56,737 bases of DNA from Corynebacterium vitaeruminis. Its GTDB lineage: Bacteria > Actinomycetota > Actinomycetes > Mycobacteriales > Mycobacteriaceae. Shown one piece after another: positions 1-9,800 of this stretch (its first letter is position 1; each line of letters starts with the position of its first letter). A program made the position numbers and the translations under genes. The stretch covers positions 1-56,737 of the forward strand of contig NZ_JVVM01000015.1 in assembly GCF_001054325.1 (NCBI RefSeq). The letters are read 5' to 3'. A model generated the notes under the pieces. The model was given only the letters and a program-made list of their open reading frames with translations, had not been told where the DNA came from and ran no database searches.

Positions 1-49
1 CATCTGACTACGGATCAGAAGGTTAGGGGTTCGAATCCCTTCGGGCGCA
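1..49 (+). tRNA. tRNA-Arg(ACG), 3' part only
   Basis: The window opens inside this tRNA. The anticodon arm (TCTGA stem, CTACGGA loop, TCAGA stem) reads ACG. The T arm with GGTTCGAATCC and the acceptor strand CGGGCGC plus discriminator A follow. No CCA is encoded. This tRNA is the known substrate of TadA, which converts A34 to inosine, and tadA lies about 4 kb downstream. Confidence 0.93.
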
Positions 50-56
50 CAAAGCA

Positions 57-86
57 GACCCGCACCGATAAGGTGCGGGTCTTTTT
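57..86 (+). terminator. Intrinsic terminator of tRNA-Arg
   Basis: Perfect 10-bp arms (GACCCGCACC / GGTGCGGGTC) surround a 5-nt loop and are followed directly by TTTTT. It starts eight bases after the tRNA. Confidence 0.93.
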
Positions 87-111
87 GTCTGCCCGACTTG
101 TCGATGGTTCT

Positions 112-207
112 CCGGCACTTATGCGCGCGGTATTGGCTCTGCCTGCGCTCATATCGATGAGCTATTCACTTGTGGCCAGGCTATAGCTCATCGATGTGTG
201 AATACCT
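112..207. repeat. Dispersed 95-bp repeat, copy 1
   Basis: This non-coding stretch matches 31010-31104 at roughly 80 percent by eye. It runs from CGGCACTTAT to GTGAATACCT. It holds an inverted repeat with arms ATCGATGAGCTA and TAGCTCATCGAT around 19 nt. Copy 2 has a longer and perfect palindrome. Both copies lie just downstream of a stable-RNA gene and its terminator. The function is unknown. Confidence 0.75.
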
Positions 208-295
208 CATCGACAGGTGAGGGTCGGAGCGGAGAATCAAGCAGGGAACTAGATTATTCGTGCCTTTTCGTACGCGAAGCCGACGCGAAGTCCGC

Positions 296-470
296 CTTTC
301 CGCCTACCCGCACCCGCAAACCGCACCCGCACCCGCAAACCGCATCCGCAAACCGCCACCGCCACCGGCATCGGCATCGGCACCGGCATTCGCACCCATG
401 AGCCCGTCCACCCGCGAGCCACCCACGAGCCACCCACGAGCCACCCCAAAACCCCAAACCCCAGCGCCTC
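296..470. repeat. Low-complexity C-rich simple repeat
   Basis: Short tandem units, first CCGCACCCGCAAA-like, then GGCATC/GGCACC hexamers, then CCACCCACGAG-like, fill the space between repeat copy 1 and the promoter of the oxidoreductase gene. Open frames across it encode only His, Arg and Pro strings and are not credible genes. Confidence 0.7.
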
Positions 471-513
471 AGTATTCGAAACATCTCAAACTCGCAATAT
501 CCGCATAACGGTC

Positions 514-519
514 TACACT
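514..519 (+). promoter_or_regulatory. -10 box for a leaderless transcript
   Basis: TACACT lies eight bases before the ATG at 528, and no ribosome binding site fits between them. Transcription would start at or next to the A of the start codon, as is common in actinobacteria. Confidence 0.5.
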
Positions 520-527
520 GTGGAACC

Positions 528-1517
528 ATGATTCGTACTGAGTCCATTCTTGACCTAGCGACCGTAGCCTCGGGGCAGTCCCATGCCGATGCCCTGCAAG
601 GCTCCATCGATTTGGCGCAGACTGCGGAAAAGGTTGGTTATCAGCGTATTTGGTACGCAGAGCACCACAACATGAACGCCATCGCCTCCTCGGCGCCGGC
701 CGTTCTTATCGCAGCCGTGGCTGCAAAAACTGAGAGCATCACCCTCGGCTCTGGTGGCGTCATGCTGCCAAATCACGCACCGCTGACGGTCGCGGAGCAG
801 TTCGGCACTCTCGCGAACCTGTACTCGGGCCGCATTGAGCTTGGGCTCGGTCGCGCGCCGGGCACTGACCAGGCCACTATGCGTGCGCTGCGCCGTGACC
901 CGCGCTCTTCCGATTCCTTCCCACAGGACGTGCAGGAGCTGCGCGGTTACCTCTCCGACGAGTCGCTAATCAAGGGCATCAACGCGATCCCAGGCCGCGG
1001 CACCCATGTGCCGCTGTACATTCTCGGCTCCTCGCTCTTTGGTGCTCAGCTCGCAGCGGCGCTCGGCTTGCCGTACGCATTTGCTTCACACTTCGCGCCG
1101 GACGCGCTTCTCGACGCCATCGCGGTCTACCGCGAGCAGTTCCAGCCCTCAGAACAGCTGGATAAGCCATACGCATTTGCGGCTATGAACGTGATTGCGT
1201 CGGAAAGCGAAGAGGACGCGCAGCAGCAGTACTTCGCTACCCGCAGGAACATGGTCAGGCGGTTCCTCAGCCGCGGTGGGCATCACCTCACCGACGATGA
1301 GGCGGAGATTCTGATGGATACCCCGCAGGGCCGTCAGGTGCAGAATATGTTCCGTCACACGGCAGTTGGCACGGTGGCACAGGTGCGTGAGCAGATTGCG
1401 CAGTTCGGTGAGTACTCGACGGCGGATGAGCTGATTGTGGCTCACCACTCGCTGAAGGTTCCTGACCGCCTGCGTTCGGTGGAGCTTACCGCGGAGGCCG
1501 TGGGGCTGAGCGCGTAA
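528..1517 (+). CDS. Luciferase-like (LLM class) flavin-dependent oxidoreductase
   Basis: This 329-residue protein has the bacterial-luciferase-like TIM-barrel signature: an early YAEHHN segment near residue 45, [19 protein letters not shown] near residues 75-93, and [14 protein letters not shown] near 100-114. Proteins of this kind (YhbW or alkanal-monooxygenase type) use reduced FMN from a separate reductase, with O2, to oxidise a small substrate. The substrate is not predictable here. Length is normal for the family. The gene stands alone, probably leaderless, and converges on the CoA-transferase gene. Confidence 0.85.
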   Translation: MIRTESILDLATVASGQSHADALQGSIDLAQTAEKVGYQRIWYAEHHNMNAIASSAPAVLIAAVAAKTESITLGSGGVMLPNHAPLTVAEQFGTLANLYSGRIELGLGRAPGTDQATMRALRRDPRSSDSFPQDVQELRGYLSDESLIKGINAIPGRGTHVPLYILGSSLFGAQLAAALGLPYAFASHFAPDALLDAIAVYREQFQPSEQLDKPYAFAAMNVIASESEEDAQQQYFATRRNMVRRFLSRGGHHLTDDEAEILMDTPQGRQVQNMFRHTAVGTVAQVREQIAQFGEYSTADELIVAHHSLKVPDRLRSVELTAEAVGLSA

Positions 1518-1566
1518 GAGGCCAGGCCCATGAGTACGTCGAGGCACGCGGCCTTAAGCCGCCCTC

Positions 1567-2415
1567 TTACTCCACCGCAGCCAGCGGCAGCGCCTTTTCG
1601 CTGGCCAGCTGCATGATTTCGGCGTTGGAGCGCTTGCCGAGGAAGGCTGCAAGTTCCTCGCGGCTACCTGCACCCGTGGCCTCGGTCAGGGCGGTGGCAA
1701 AGTGCGGCTCCAGCGCAGCCACGGCCACATAACCGTCGGCGCTGGGGTAGAGGCCATACGTCCACAGTCCGCCACCGAGCAGCCCGCCGGGTGCCGTCAT
1801 GCCGTACTTCAGCGGCGCAGCACCGGCCTCTCCGGCCTGCTTTAGGCCGATGCGGCAATGTAGGCCAGCCTGCTTTACGACGTCCGCCCCAGCACCCGCT
1901 CGCTTAATCAACCCGGCAAGGGCAGCGGTGACCGCGAAGTGGGCGCCCAGGATGTCGCCCAACAGGACTGACGGCATGGCCGGGGGAGTGAGCGTTCCGG
2001 CCTCTGCCTGGTAGGTCAGGTCGTGGCCGGGGGTTTCTGGGGCTTCGGTATCACCGACGATGTCGATGTGCACCGGCCCATTTGGGCGTTCGTGGAGACC
2101 CGCCAACCCCATGCGCTCCAGCGCGGAGGGGCGAACCGAAGTGATGACCACATCGGCCTCGTCGATCAGTGAGCTCAGCTGTGCGCGGCCTTCATCGCTC
2201 TTTAGGTCTGCTTGGATAATCTCGTGACCTGCGGACATAGCTTCGTACCAGGGCCTACCGAAGGCAGCGAGCGGGTCGCCTGTTGGTGGCTCGACCTTAA
2301 TCACTCGGGCACCTAGCTGCCCCAAGTACTGTGCGGCCAGTGGCCCTGGCACGTTAATAGCGAAGTTGACGACAGTGATGCCTGCGAGGCTGGTGTGCAG
2401 CTCGGTGAAAAACAT
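1567..2415 (-). CDS. CaiB/BaiF-family CoA transferase or racemase (family III), short
   Basis: The 282 residues match the N-terminal Rossmann-like part of family III CoA transferases and alpha-methylacyl-CoA racemases: FAINVPGPLAAQYLGQLGARVIKVEPP near residues 18-44 and a conserved Asp at residue 154 in LLGDILGAHF. Typical members have about 360-400 residues, so this is a short form or has lost its C-terminal return segment. It begins nine bases after the stop of tyrA and is probably co-transcribed with it. The acyl-CoA substrate is unknown. The internal 11-mer GCTTTACGACG at 1872 belongs to a window-wide repeated motif. Confidence 0.75.
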   Translation of the reverse strand: MFFTELHTSLAGITVVNFAINVPGPLAAQYLGQLGARVIKVEPPTGDPLAAFGRPWYEAMSAGHEIIQADLKSDEGRAQLSSLIDEADVVITSVRPSALERMGLAGLHERPNGPVHIDIVGDTEAPETPGHDLTYQAEAGTLTPPAMPSVLLGDILGAHFAVTAALAGLIKRAGAGADVVKQAGLHCRIGLKQAGEAGAAPLKYGMTAPGGLLGGGLWTYGLYPSADGYVAVAALEPHFATALTEATGAGSREELAAFLGKRSNAEIMQLASEKALPLAAVE

Positions 2416-2424
2416 AGTTCTACA

Positions 2425-3450
2425 CTAGAACATATCTACCTGGCCGCCGACGTTTTCGGCCAACTTCAACTGATTAATCCAGTCGCCCTCGCCAACGCGC
2501 AGTCGGAAAATGGGGCGATGAGAAGGGCGGGCCTCATAGCGGGCACGGGCAATTTGGCCGACTTTGGCCAGGTCCATTGCGGTTCCCTCGGTGGCCAACT
2601 GATTGCGCGCGGCGGTGAGACGCTCGATGACGTCGTCAAGCGCGGCGAGCACGGGTTCGGTGTTGTTCTCACACCAGGACATGACCATGCTGGGAGCGGC
2701 GGCGGCGACGCGGGTGCAGTCGCGGAAAGAACCTGCCGCCAGCGAGATGGCCAAGGGGCCTCCGGCTTCACCAGCGGCGGCAATGGCGTAGGCCGCCAGG
2801 TGTGGCATGTGGGAGATGCGCGCGACGCTGGCATCGTGGTGGTCACTCAGGGCTGGAATGAGCTGGCTGCCAAGCGCTGCACCCAAGCTGGCGACCTGAG
2901 AAAAGACCTCGATCCAGCGCTCCGGGACGGGCTCGCCCGCAGCGTCGGCAGCAGCAGCCAGGTCGTAGGTGATGACCCAGGGGGCGCCGTCGAAAAGCCC
3001 TTCGAGCGTGGCGGACCAGCCCGCCTGCGCCGAACCCGCCATGGGGTGCGCGCCGACGAAGCGGTCCTCCATCCCGCGTGCAGCGACCTCGGCGGCGACG
3101 GCAGCCTTCACGGAGACCACATCTGTGATGCCACAGCTGGGGGCGTGCTCGTTGATGGCGTCGAGCATCGCGCCGACTGCAGTCATGGGGGTGCCGATCA
3201 CGATGAGTGCGCGGCTGGCCTCAGCGCGTTCGAGAGTGGCCTGAAGATCTGTGCTGGCGTCGAATCCCTCCTTCGTGGCTTCCTCGACCGTTGCGGACGA
3301 GCGATTCCAACCGAAGCATTCGACGTTATGGGCCCGCAGGTCGCGCATCATGGAGCCGCCGATGAGGCCCAAACCGAGGATGCATACCGCAGGTAGTTGT
3401 GCAGCTGACAGGGAGGACGAAGCAGGGGAGGGGGACTCGAAATTGCTCAC
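2425..3450 (-). CDS. tyrA: Prephenate/arogenate dehydrogenase
   Basis: The 341-residue protein has an N-terminal dinucleotide-binding motif GLGLIGGS at residues 26-33, the TDVVSVK segment, and GAHPMAGSAQAGW with the conserved His. This is the TyrA family, which oxidatively decarboxylates prephenate or arogenate on the way to tyrosine. Corynebacterial TyrA is reported to prefer arogenate, but specificity cannot be read here. Translation starts at a GTG. The gene is divergent from the tadA partner gene, an arrangement I recall from other corynebacteria, and is followed closely by the CoA-transferase gene. Confidence 0.9.
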   Translation of the reverse strand: MSNFESPSPASSSLSAAQLPAVCILGLGLIGGSMMRDLRAHNVECFGWNRSSATVEEATKEGFDASTDLQATLERAEASRALIVIGTPMTAVGAMLDAINEHAPSCGITDVVSVKAAVAAEVAARGMEDRFVGAHPMAGSAQAGWSATLEGLFDGAPWVITYDLAAAADAAGEPVPERWIEVFSQVASLGAALGSQLIPALSDHHDASVARISHMPHLAAYAIAAAGEAGGPLAISLAAGSFRDCTRVAAAAPSMVMSWCENNTEPVLAALDDVIERLTAARNQLATEGTAMDLAKVGQIARARYEARPSHRPIFRLRVGEGDWINQLKLAENVGGQVDMF

Positions 3451-3480
3451 CTGACAAGCATGACATACAGCGACTAGCGT
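3451..3480 (+). promoter_or_regulatory. Promoter of the tadA operon
   Basis: CTGACA (3451-3456) and TAGCGT (3475-3480) are 18 bp apart. The ATG at 3489 follows eight bases after the -10, so the transcript is probably leaderless. Confidence 0.45.
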
Positions 3481-3488
3481 TGTGGGTT

Positions 3489-4046
3489 ATGAGCACGACC
3501 TTTTCCGGGGGATACCCCTCCGATGACGACCGTTCCTTCGCGGTTGCCGTAACTATGGGGGAGCGTGGTTGGTGCGTCGTCGACCTTGGGGACGACGCCA
3601 CCGATACGCTCGCTGACGCTGCACAGGCGCTGCGCAATCTGCGTTCGGAACGCGCCGCTGTCGGAATGCTCAACATCGACGACGACTACTTCATTCTCGT
3701 GCGCCAGGGCGTTGGGTCTCTGCGCGTAGTGCTTTCCGACGCCACCGCCGCCGTCACCGACGACATTGCGGCAGATGTGTTCGACGAGCTGGATCTGGAC
3801 ATCCCGGACATTGATGAAGACGAGCTTGACGATGTCGATGCCTGGGCCGAAGGAGACATGGATATCCTCGCTGACCTGGGCTGTTCGGAGGAAGCCCTGG
3901 AGTCCATCTGCGACGATCAGTCGCTGTGGGCGTCTGAGCAGATCTTGGCCATCGCCGAGGAACTGGGGTGTGCCGAGGAGCTCGCCGATGTCGCCGACCT
4001 GGATTATGACGGCGATGACGACGACTACGACCCCTATGACGACTAA
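3489..4046 (+). CDS. tRNA adenosine deaminase-associated protein
   Basis: This 185-residue acidic protein matches the actinobacterial family that travels with tadA (TIGR03941): FAVAVTMGERGWCVVDLGDD near the N-terminus, YFILVRQGVGSLRVVLSDATAA in the middle, and an Asp-rich tail ending DDDDYDPYDD. Its biochemical role is not established; partnership with TadA is inferred from constant adjacency. I chose the ATG at 3489, not upstream codons in the same frame, because a -10 box lies eight bases before it and family similarity starts there. The last 11 bases overlap tadA, which suggests translational coupling. Confidence 0.85.
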   Translation: MSTTFSGGYPSDDDRSFAVAVTMGERGWCVVDLGDDATDTLADAAQALRNLRSERAAVGMLNIDDDYFILVRQGVGSLRVVLSDATAAVTDDIAADVFDELDLDIPDIDEDELDDVDAWAEGDMDILADLGCSEEALESICDDQSLWASEQILAIAEELGCAEELADVADLDYDGDDDDYDPYDD

Positions 4047-4602
4047 CTCTGAGAAAGGTCATCTGACCGAGCGACCAACCGACCTTGCGGCCGACCAACC
4101 AGCTGGTCGGCCAAGTGCTCTTCCCCGCCGCGAACAGGACATTCTCGACGAGGTGTGGATGCGCCTGGCTATCGCTGAAGCTGCTCACACGGCACCCGGG
4201 GATGTACCTGTGGGAGCAGTGGTCGTGGATGCCGAGGGCAGGGTTGTGGGTCGGGGCTCGAACCGTCGGGAAGCGGATGGTGACCCGCTTGCCCACGCCG
4301 AAGTCATCGCACTGCGCGAGGCCACCCGTGCCGTCGGTGACGGCTGGCGTCTGGAGCAGTGCACGTTGGTCGTCACGCTCGAGCCGTGCGTGATGTGTGC
4401 CGGCGCGTGCGTCATGGGGCGCGTGGGGCGTGTGGTCTTCGGCGCGTGGTCGCCCAAAACCGGCGCGTGCGGCTCTATCGCCGATGTCATCCGCGATCCC
4501 GCCCACGCATTCACGCCACAGGTGCGCGGGGGTGTGCTTGCCGACGAATGCTCCGTTTACCTGCGGGAATTCTTCGAAAGGCAACGGCAGTTGGATGAGT
4601 GA
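4036..4602 (+). CDS. tadA: tRNA-specific adenosine-34 deaminase
   Basis: The 188-residue protein is a CDA-fold zinc deaminase with HAE at residues 87-89 (zinc His and catalytic Glu) and PCVMC at 117-121 (two zinc Cys). PVGAVVV and the DVIRDP region are also typical. It converts A34 of tRNA-Arg(ACG) to inosine so that one tRNA reads CGU, CGC and CGA. The ATG at 4036 overlaps the end of the upstream partner gene. About 35 N-terminal residues precede the conserved domain. The substrate tRNA gene is at 1-49. Confidence 0.92.
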   Translation: MTTNSEKGHLTERPTDLAADQPAGRPSALPRREQDILDEVWMRLAIAEAAHTAPGDVPVGAVVVDAEGRVVGRGSNRREADGDPLAHAEVIALREATRAVGDGWRLEQCTLVVTLEPCVMCAGACVMGRVGRVVFGAWSPKTGACGSIADVIRDPAHAFTPQVRGGVLADECSVYLREFFERQRQLDE

Positions 4603-4739
4603 ACGGAATCACAGTTAGGTCACAATTCCCGCTGTGGCCGTGCCGGACCTTCATTTTCACGTACTGTCGAAACCAGTGGAGCTGCTAGACGGTGGCTCTA
4701 TAGAAATAGATTAAGTCGTTTACATAGGAGGCTTACATT

Positions 4740-4928
4740 ATGAGCGAGCTGCAGAACAAGGCCGACGAGTTGGGCGGCAAGGTTAAGGAAGCTGCTGGCG
4801 ACGCCGTTGGCAACGAGGACCTGGAGAACCAGGGCAAGGGCGAGCAGACTGCGTCGAAGGTCAAGCAGGGTGCTGAGGACCTGAAGGACAAGGCTACTGA
4901 GGCCCTGGGCAAGCTGACCGACAAGTAA
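4740..4928 (+). CDS. CsbD family stress protein
   Basis: This 62-residue, highly charged protein has the CsbD pattern: NKADELGGKVKEAAGDAVGN, then repeated KVKQGAEDLKDKATEALG helices. CsbD proteins are abundant small stress proteins of unknown mechanism, often under general-stress sigma factors. An excellent AGGAGG lies eleven bases before the ATG. A strong terminator follows, so the gene is a single transcription unit. No clear -35/-10 pair was identified. Confidence 0.9.
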   Translation: MSELQNKADELGGKVKEAAGDAVGNEDLENQGKGEQTASKVKQGAEDLKDKATEALGKLTDK

Positions 4929-4952
4929 AGCTTTTAGCTCTCGGGAAGAGAC

Positions 4953-5003
4953 AACCCCAACCATTTCCGCTTCTGATATGCGGAGATGGTTGGGGTTCTT
5001 TGT
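4953..5003. terminator. Terminator between csbD and ddh
   Basis: AACCCCAACCAT and ATGGTTGGGGTT form perfect 12-bp arms, with inner TCCGC/GCGGA pairing, followed by a T-rich TTCTTTGT. The gene pair is convergent, so it may serve both strands. Confidence 0.85.
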
Positions 5004-5036
5004 GTTTCGATGGTTGGTTGTCAGCGTTGGGGCTGG

Positions 5037-6017
5037 CTACAGCTTCTGAGCTACCAGGTCATCCAGTGGTTCGGCGGACAGAAGGCACGGAGCAATCTCG
5101 AAGACGGTGCGGGCACCAGTCTCGCCAGCTTGCTTCAGGCGGTAGGCAGCGCGACCGTAGGCAACCTGGACGGCTGCGGTGAAGTCGGGGTTGCGCTCCA
5201 GTTCGAGACCGAACTCGATGACGTGACCGGAGGTACCGGCCTGGCCGCGGGTAATGACCTGGCCGCCGTGCGGCATGCCCTGGTGGTCGCGGTCGAACTC
5301 CTCTTCAGAGATGAAGTCCACGATGGTCTCGTATGGGGCAAAGTAATCCGGCATGGTCACGATAGTTTCGCGAATCTGCTCCTTGAGCTTGGCATCCTCG
5401 TCGGCGTCGCCGGTTTCCTCAGCGACGACGAAGCAGTGGCGCAGGTGGCACTCGTTACCCTTCAGGTCTGCGCCCTCGCCCTTCTTTACGGCCTCGATGG
5501 CTTCCGGGTTTGGCTTGGTGTACTGGACACCCTTTTTCACTCCCGGCACGCGACGCACGGCGTCGGAGTGGCCCTGTGACAGGCCCGGTCCCCAGAAGGT
5601 CATCTGGTCTGCTCCCGGCAGGATGGCAGCGCCCAGGACGCGGTTCAGGGAGAACAGGCCCGGGTCCCAACCAGTCGAAATCATCGCGATGTTGTCACCT
5701 TCGCGCGCGGCGGCGTCCATGGCCGCACGGTGCTTCGGAATCTCGTGGTGGTTGTCGTAAGTGTCGACCGTCGTAAAGCTCTTTGCCAGCTCAGGGGCCT
5801 GCTCCGGGACATCGGTGGCCGAGCCGAGGCACACGAACAGGACATCTACCTCGTCCTTGTACTTTTCGACATCCGCCGCCGGGAGTACGCGGGCCTCCGT
5901 GTCCAGCGAATCGCGGCGGGAGAAGACACCGACGAGCTCCATGTCCGGCTGATCAGCGATAACCTTTTCGACGCTACGGCCCAAGTTGCCGTAGCCGATG
6001 ATGGCGGAACGAATCAT
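5037..6017 (-). CDS. ddh: meso-Diaminopimelate D-dehydrogenase
   Basis: The 326-residue protein begins with the NADPH-binding GYGNLG (residues 8-13) and has the family segments FVCLGSATDVPEQAP, STGWDPGLFSLNRVL and FWGPGLSQGHSDAVRR. Ddh reductively aminates L-2-amino-6-oxopimelate with NADPH and ammonia, giving meso-DAP for lysine and peptidoglycan in one step. It is a hallmark of corynebacteria. Length matches the Corynebacterium glutamicum enzyme. It is a monocistronic gene convergent with csbD. The 11-mer CGTCGTAAAGC at 5769 lies within it and encodes part of SFTTV. Confidence 0.95.
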   Translation of the reverse strand: MIRSAIIGYGNLGRSVEKVIADQPDMELVGVFSRRDSLDTEARVLPAADVEKYKDEVDVLFVCLGSATDVPEQAPELAKSFTTVDTYDNHHEIPKHRAAMDAAAREGDNIAMISTGWDPGLFSLNRVLGAAILPGADQMTFWGPGLSQGHSDAVRRVPGVKKGVQYTKPNPEAIEAVKKGEGADLKGNECHLRHCFVVAEETGDADEDAKLKEQIRETIVTMPDYFAPYETIVDFISEEEFDRDHQGMPHGGQVITRGQAGTSGHVIEFGLELERNPDFTAAVQVAYGRAAYRLKQAGETGARTVFEIAPCLLSAEPLDDLVAQKL

Positions 6018-6292
6018 GAGGGAGAACCCTTTCTGTGAGGCTGTACTTGTGTATTCAGTTTCTAGATTTCAAGCTACAGACTATTCCTTCATATCTCAGC
6101 CGGCTTTGGCTGCCCCGAATAGCGCGGTGATTTAAGTGGATAGTGCAGTAGATGGAGTGATTTGGGGTGGCGGGGGTTGTGGTTCTGTGTGAACGGCTTG
6201 GCGAAGGACCGGCGGTGTCGACTGTGCGGACAGCTGAGCCTTTTGACCTGGGGATTTGGTAGATAAAGGGGCTACCTGTAACGTTTTCTAGC

Positions 6293-6383
6293 GGTGACGT
6301 GTCCGAGCGGCCGAAGGTGAAGCACTCGAAATGCTTTGTGCGGTAACCCCGTACCGAGGGTTCAAATCCCTCCGTCACCGCCA
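6293..6383 (+). tRNA. tRNA-Ser(CGA)
   Basis: A class II tRNA. The acceptor GGTGACG pairs with CGTCACC, the anticodon arm AAGCA-CTCGAAA-TGCTT gives anticodon CGA, a long variable arm follows, and the T loop has GGTTCAAATCC. CCA is encoded at 6381-6383. Confidence 0.95.
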
Positions 6384-6388
6384 ATGAG

Positions 6389-6428
6389 ACCCCCGGTGGT
6401 TCCTTTAAGTAGGAGCCCCGGGGGTTTT
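6389..6428 (+). terminator. Terminator of tRNA-Ser(CGA)
   Basis: Arms ACCCCCGG and CCGGGGGT, with an inner TCCT/AGGA stem, end in TTTT. It lies five bases after the tRNA CCA. Confidence 0.85.
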
Positions 6429-6809
6429 GCATTTAATCGGCCCAGATTGCCTGGGTGTGGCGGGGGTGCAGGAGGTGTCCGTCGTAAAGCGGTAAATGGC
6501 GAGGCGTCTGACCTGGAGCGCCGAAATCACAAAAATAACATCAGTAACACGCACCCCATTGTTCACGTTTATCCGGGAAGTCCGCTACTCTTAGCAAAAG
6601 TATTTCCGGTTTTTATGTCGTGCCCGCCCCCAGTGACTACGCCAGCGCCAGAGTTGACGTCGGTCAATCCGGGGTGGTCGCTAGCATCGGAGTAGCGAAG
6701 AGGCTTCGAACTGCAGGTGAAGTCCGAGGGAGTGCTTGGTTAGCGCGAACTCGGGGGAAGCGGCAGTTGGGGCGGTCCAGGCGAATATTAGACGTAAGGG
6801 AAACTTGAC
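6429..6809. other. Gene-free 380-bp stretch upstream of the MMPL gene
   Basis: No credible gene is present. It contains one copy of the 11-mer CGTCGTAAAGC (6480-6490) and a small inverted repeat TTGAC-N4-GTCAA (6654-6667), which could be an operator or part of a promoter for the exporter gene. A clear -35/-10 pair at good spacing was not found. Confidence 0.4.
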
Positions 6810-9800
6810 ATGGCAAAGGCCTTGTTCAAACTCGGCAGGTTCTCCTACCTGCATAAATGGACTGTGATCATCGCGTGGTTGCTGATTTTGGCGGGGCTGG
6901 GCGGTGCAGTTGCCGCATTCCAGAAGGGGTTCATCGACCAGTTCTCGATTCCCGGCATGCCGTCGGCAACGGCTTCTCACGTGATTGAGGAAAAGTTCCC
7001 CGATGTTCCGAACCCAATTCGAGAGCAGCGTGTCTATGTCGCCTTCGAGGCTCCCGAGGGGCAGAGGCTCGATGACCCACAAAATAAAGAAGCTGTTGAC
7101 CAGGTCATTAATGGCATTCGCGACAATGTCGGCCAAATCTCCGATGATTTGCAACTCCACAACCCGGTAGACCTCAATCCGAAGATGCAGGCGATGGTCA
7201 AGGAACAGGGCATGGCTGCCGGCCTGCCCAAGGATGTTGCCGAGGCCGACGCCAATGCCCTGCGTACCGTGTCCGAGGACGGTCGCTACGGCATTTCCAC
7301 CTTCGTTTTCGACGCCAAGATGCCGCAGGACATCGAACCGGGGAATATGCAGGCGCTTCTCGACGCCATGCAGGCCGGTCGTGACGCCGGTATTAAGGTC
7401 GAGGCCTCTGGCCCGGGCATGCAGCCCCCGATTGAAGTAGCCCCGACCTCAGAGATCATCGGTGTGACCGTGGCGTTTATCGTGCTGGTTGTCACCTTCG
7501 GTTCTTTGGTGGCTTCGTTCCTGCCCATTGTGACGGCGGTAGTGGGCATCATCATCGGTGTCTTCAGCGTGACGCTGATGACCGCATTCACTGACGTCAA
7601 CTCGATTACCCCGGTGCTGGCCGTGATGTTCGGACTGGCAGTCGGTATTGACTACGCGCTGTTCATCCTCTCTCGCTACAGAGCCGAAAGAGCCCGAGGG
7701 ATGACCAACGAAGATGCCATCGGCATGGCTACCGGTACGGCGGGCTCCGCCGTGGTTTTCGCTGGCCTCACCGTGATTGTCGCGTTGGCAGCGCTGACGG
7801 TTGCCAAGGTGCCGTTCATGTCCCTTATGGGTATCTCGGCGGCAATCACGGTGGCCTTCACAGTGCTGGTCTCTCTGACCCTGCTGCCGGCGGTTATGTC
7901 TCTGCTGGGGGACAGGGTCTTCGCTGGTCGCGTGCCCGGTGTTGCTGGCAACCCCTCGCGTAATCCTCGCAAGGAACGCCGCTCTTCCTTCTTCGGTGAG
8001 ATGACGATGGGGCGACGTTGGGTCACTTTCGTGCACAAGGCCCCAGGGTTGTTCTTGATCGGCTGTATCGTCCTGTTGTTGGCATTGGCCTACCCGGCCA
8101 TGCACTTGAAGCTGGCGCTGCCGTCCGACTCTACTGCGGCTAAGGACAGCACGAACCGCAAGGCCATCACCATGATTGAAGAGGGCTTCGGTGCGGGACG
8201 TAATTCTCAGCTCATCATTATTGCCAAGTCGGACGATGTGAAGCCCGATGCACCGGTGCTCAAACCACTTATCGAGTCCCTGAGGCAGACCAACCCGGAA
8301 CTCTCTGACATCGAGGCCGCCCGCAAGGCTTCCTATAGCTACGCTGTCGACCAGTTCAAGTCCAACATCGGTGTCGAGCACATCCAGATGATTGGCATGA
8401 ATCACGACGGCACTGCGGTCAAGATGATTATGACCCCGAAGTCGGGTCCGCTCGATCCCGCGACCAAGCAGCTGATGAACGCGGTGCGCGATCAACAGAA
8501 GCAGATTGAGCAAACCACCGGCCTATACACCGGTGTCACTGGCCTGGTTCCTATTGAAATTGACATCACCGACCGACTCCAGGGCGCAATGCCTTTGTAC
8601 CTGAGTGTTGTCGTCGGCCTCGCCGTGATTCTGCTGCTGATGATTTTCCGTTCCCTGATGGTGCCGGTAACTGCCGGTATGGGCTTCTTGCTCTCTGTCG
8701 CTGCAGCATTCGGTGTCACCGTGACATTTTTCCAGGACGGCCTCTGGGGTGTGATTAGCACGCCGGGTCCGCTGGTCAGCTTCGTGCCGATCTTCCTCAT
8801 CGGCGTGACATTCGGCCTGGCCATGGACTATCAGGTCTTCCTAGTCTCTCGAATGCGCGAGCACTACACCCACAACAAGGGTGAATCCTCACCAGAGTCG
8901 AAGTACAACGCGGTCGAAGAATCGGTCGTTGAGGGCTTTACTCTCGGCGCTCGTGTGGTCACTGCCGCTGCGATTATTATGATTTCCGTCTTCGCAGCTT
9001 TCGCCGGGCAGCCCCTGGCGATTATTAAGGTATTCGGCTTCGCGCTGGGTGCCGCAGTGCTTTTCGACGCCTTCGTTATTCGCATGACGTTCATCCCGGC
9101 ATCCATGTTCCTGCTTGGCCGCGCTACTTGGTACATGCCGAAGTGGCTGGACAAGGTGTTGCCTTCTGTGGATGTCGAAGGTTCTGCCCTGGAAGAGATT
9201 TCCGAGGAGCTGGTGGAGAAGGGCCGCCGCGAGCGTATGGCTCGAGGTGAGTCCCTGTTGCCCGAAAGCGAAGGCGCCGGGCGTGGCTTTGGCGACACGG
9301 ACGCGGACGAGGACGAAGCAGACAGTGCCGATGGTGAAGCCGGTGCTGGTACAGAGGGCGCAGCCGCTGCAGCGGGTGCGGCGGCTGCGGCGGGTGCAGC
9401 AGGTGGTACCGCTGTGGCGGTTGCGACCAAGAAGCGTAACCGCTGGATTCCGAGGCGGAAGAAGGCAAAGCTGGAAGAGCTCGAATCCGCTGACCAGGCT
9501 GAGCAGCCGAGTGACCAGCCCGCTGACCAGGTTGAGCAGGCCGAACAGCCGGAGCCGACACAGCCGGAGCAGGCAGAGCCGACCGCACAGCGCATGCAGG
9601 CAGCGCCAGCTGAACCAACCGACGCCCAGCCGAACCCGGAAAACGCCAAGGACATCGAGGTCCGCCCGTACTTCAGCCCGGCTCGCAAGCGGAAGAAGAT
9701 TACGGTTGCGGAACTGATGAAGCGCGAAGGACTCGAAGAGGAAGCGCCACGTCGTAGCCGCGCCGTGTGGGACCCGGAAAACGCTGCCCAACCCGAGGAA

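Noticed and set aside
198..508. Open frames over the C-rich region upstream of the oxidoreductase gene
   Set aside because: They encode His/Arg/Pro strings made by simple repeats, have no ribosome binding site and match no family.
7449..8513. A 354-codon open frame antisense to the MMPL gene
   Set aside because: It is a His/Arg/Asp-rich shadow of conserved membrane helices and carries no motif of its own.
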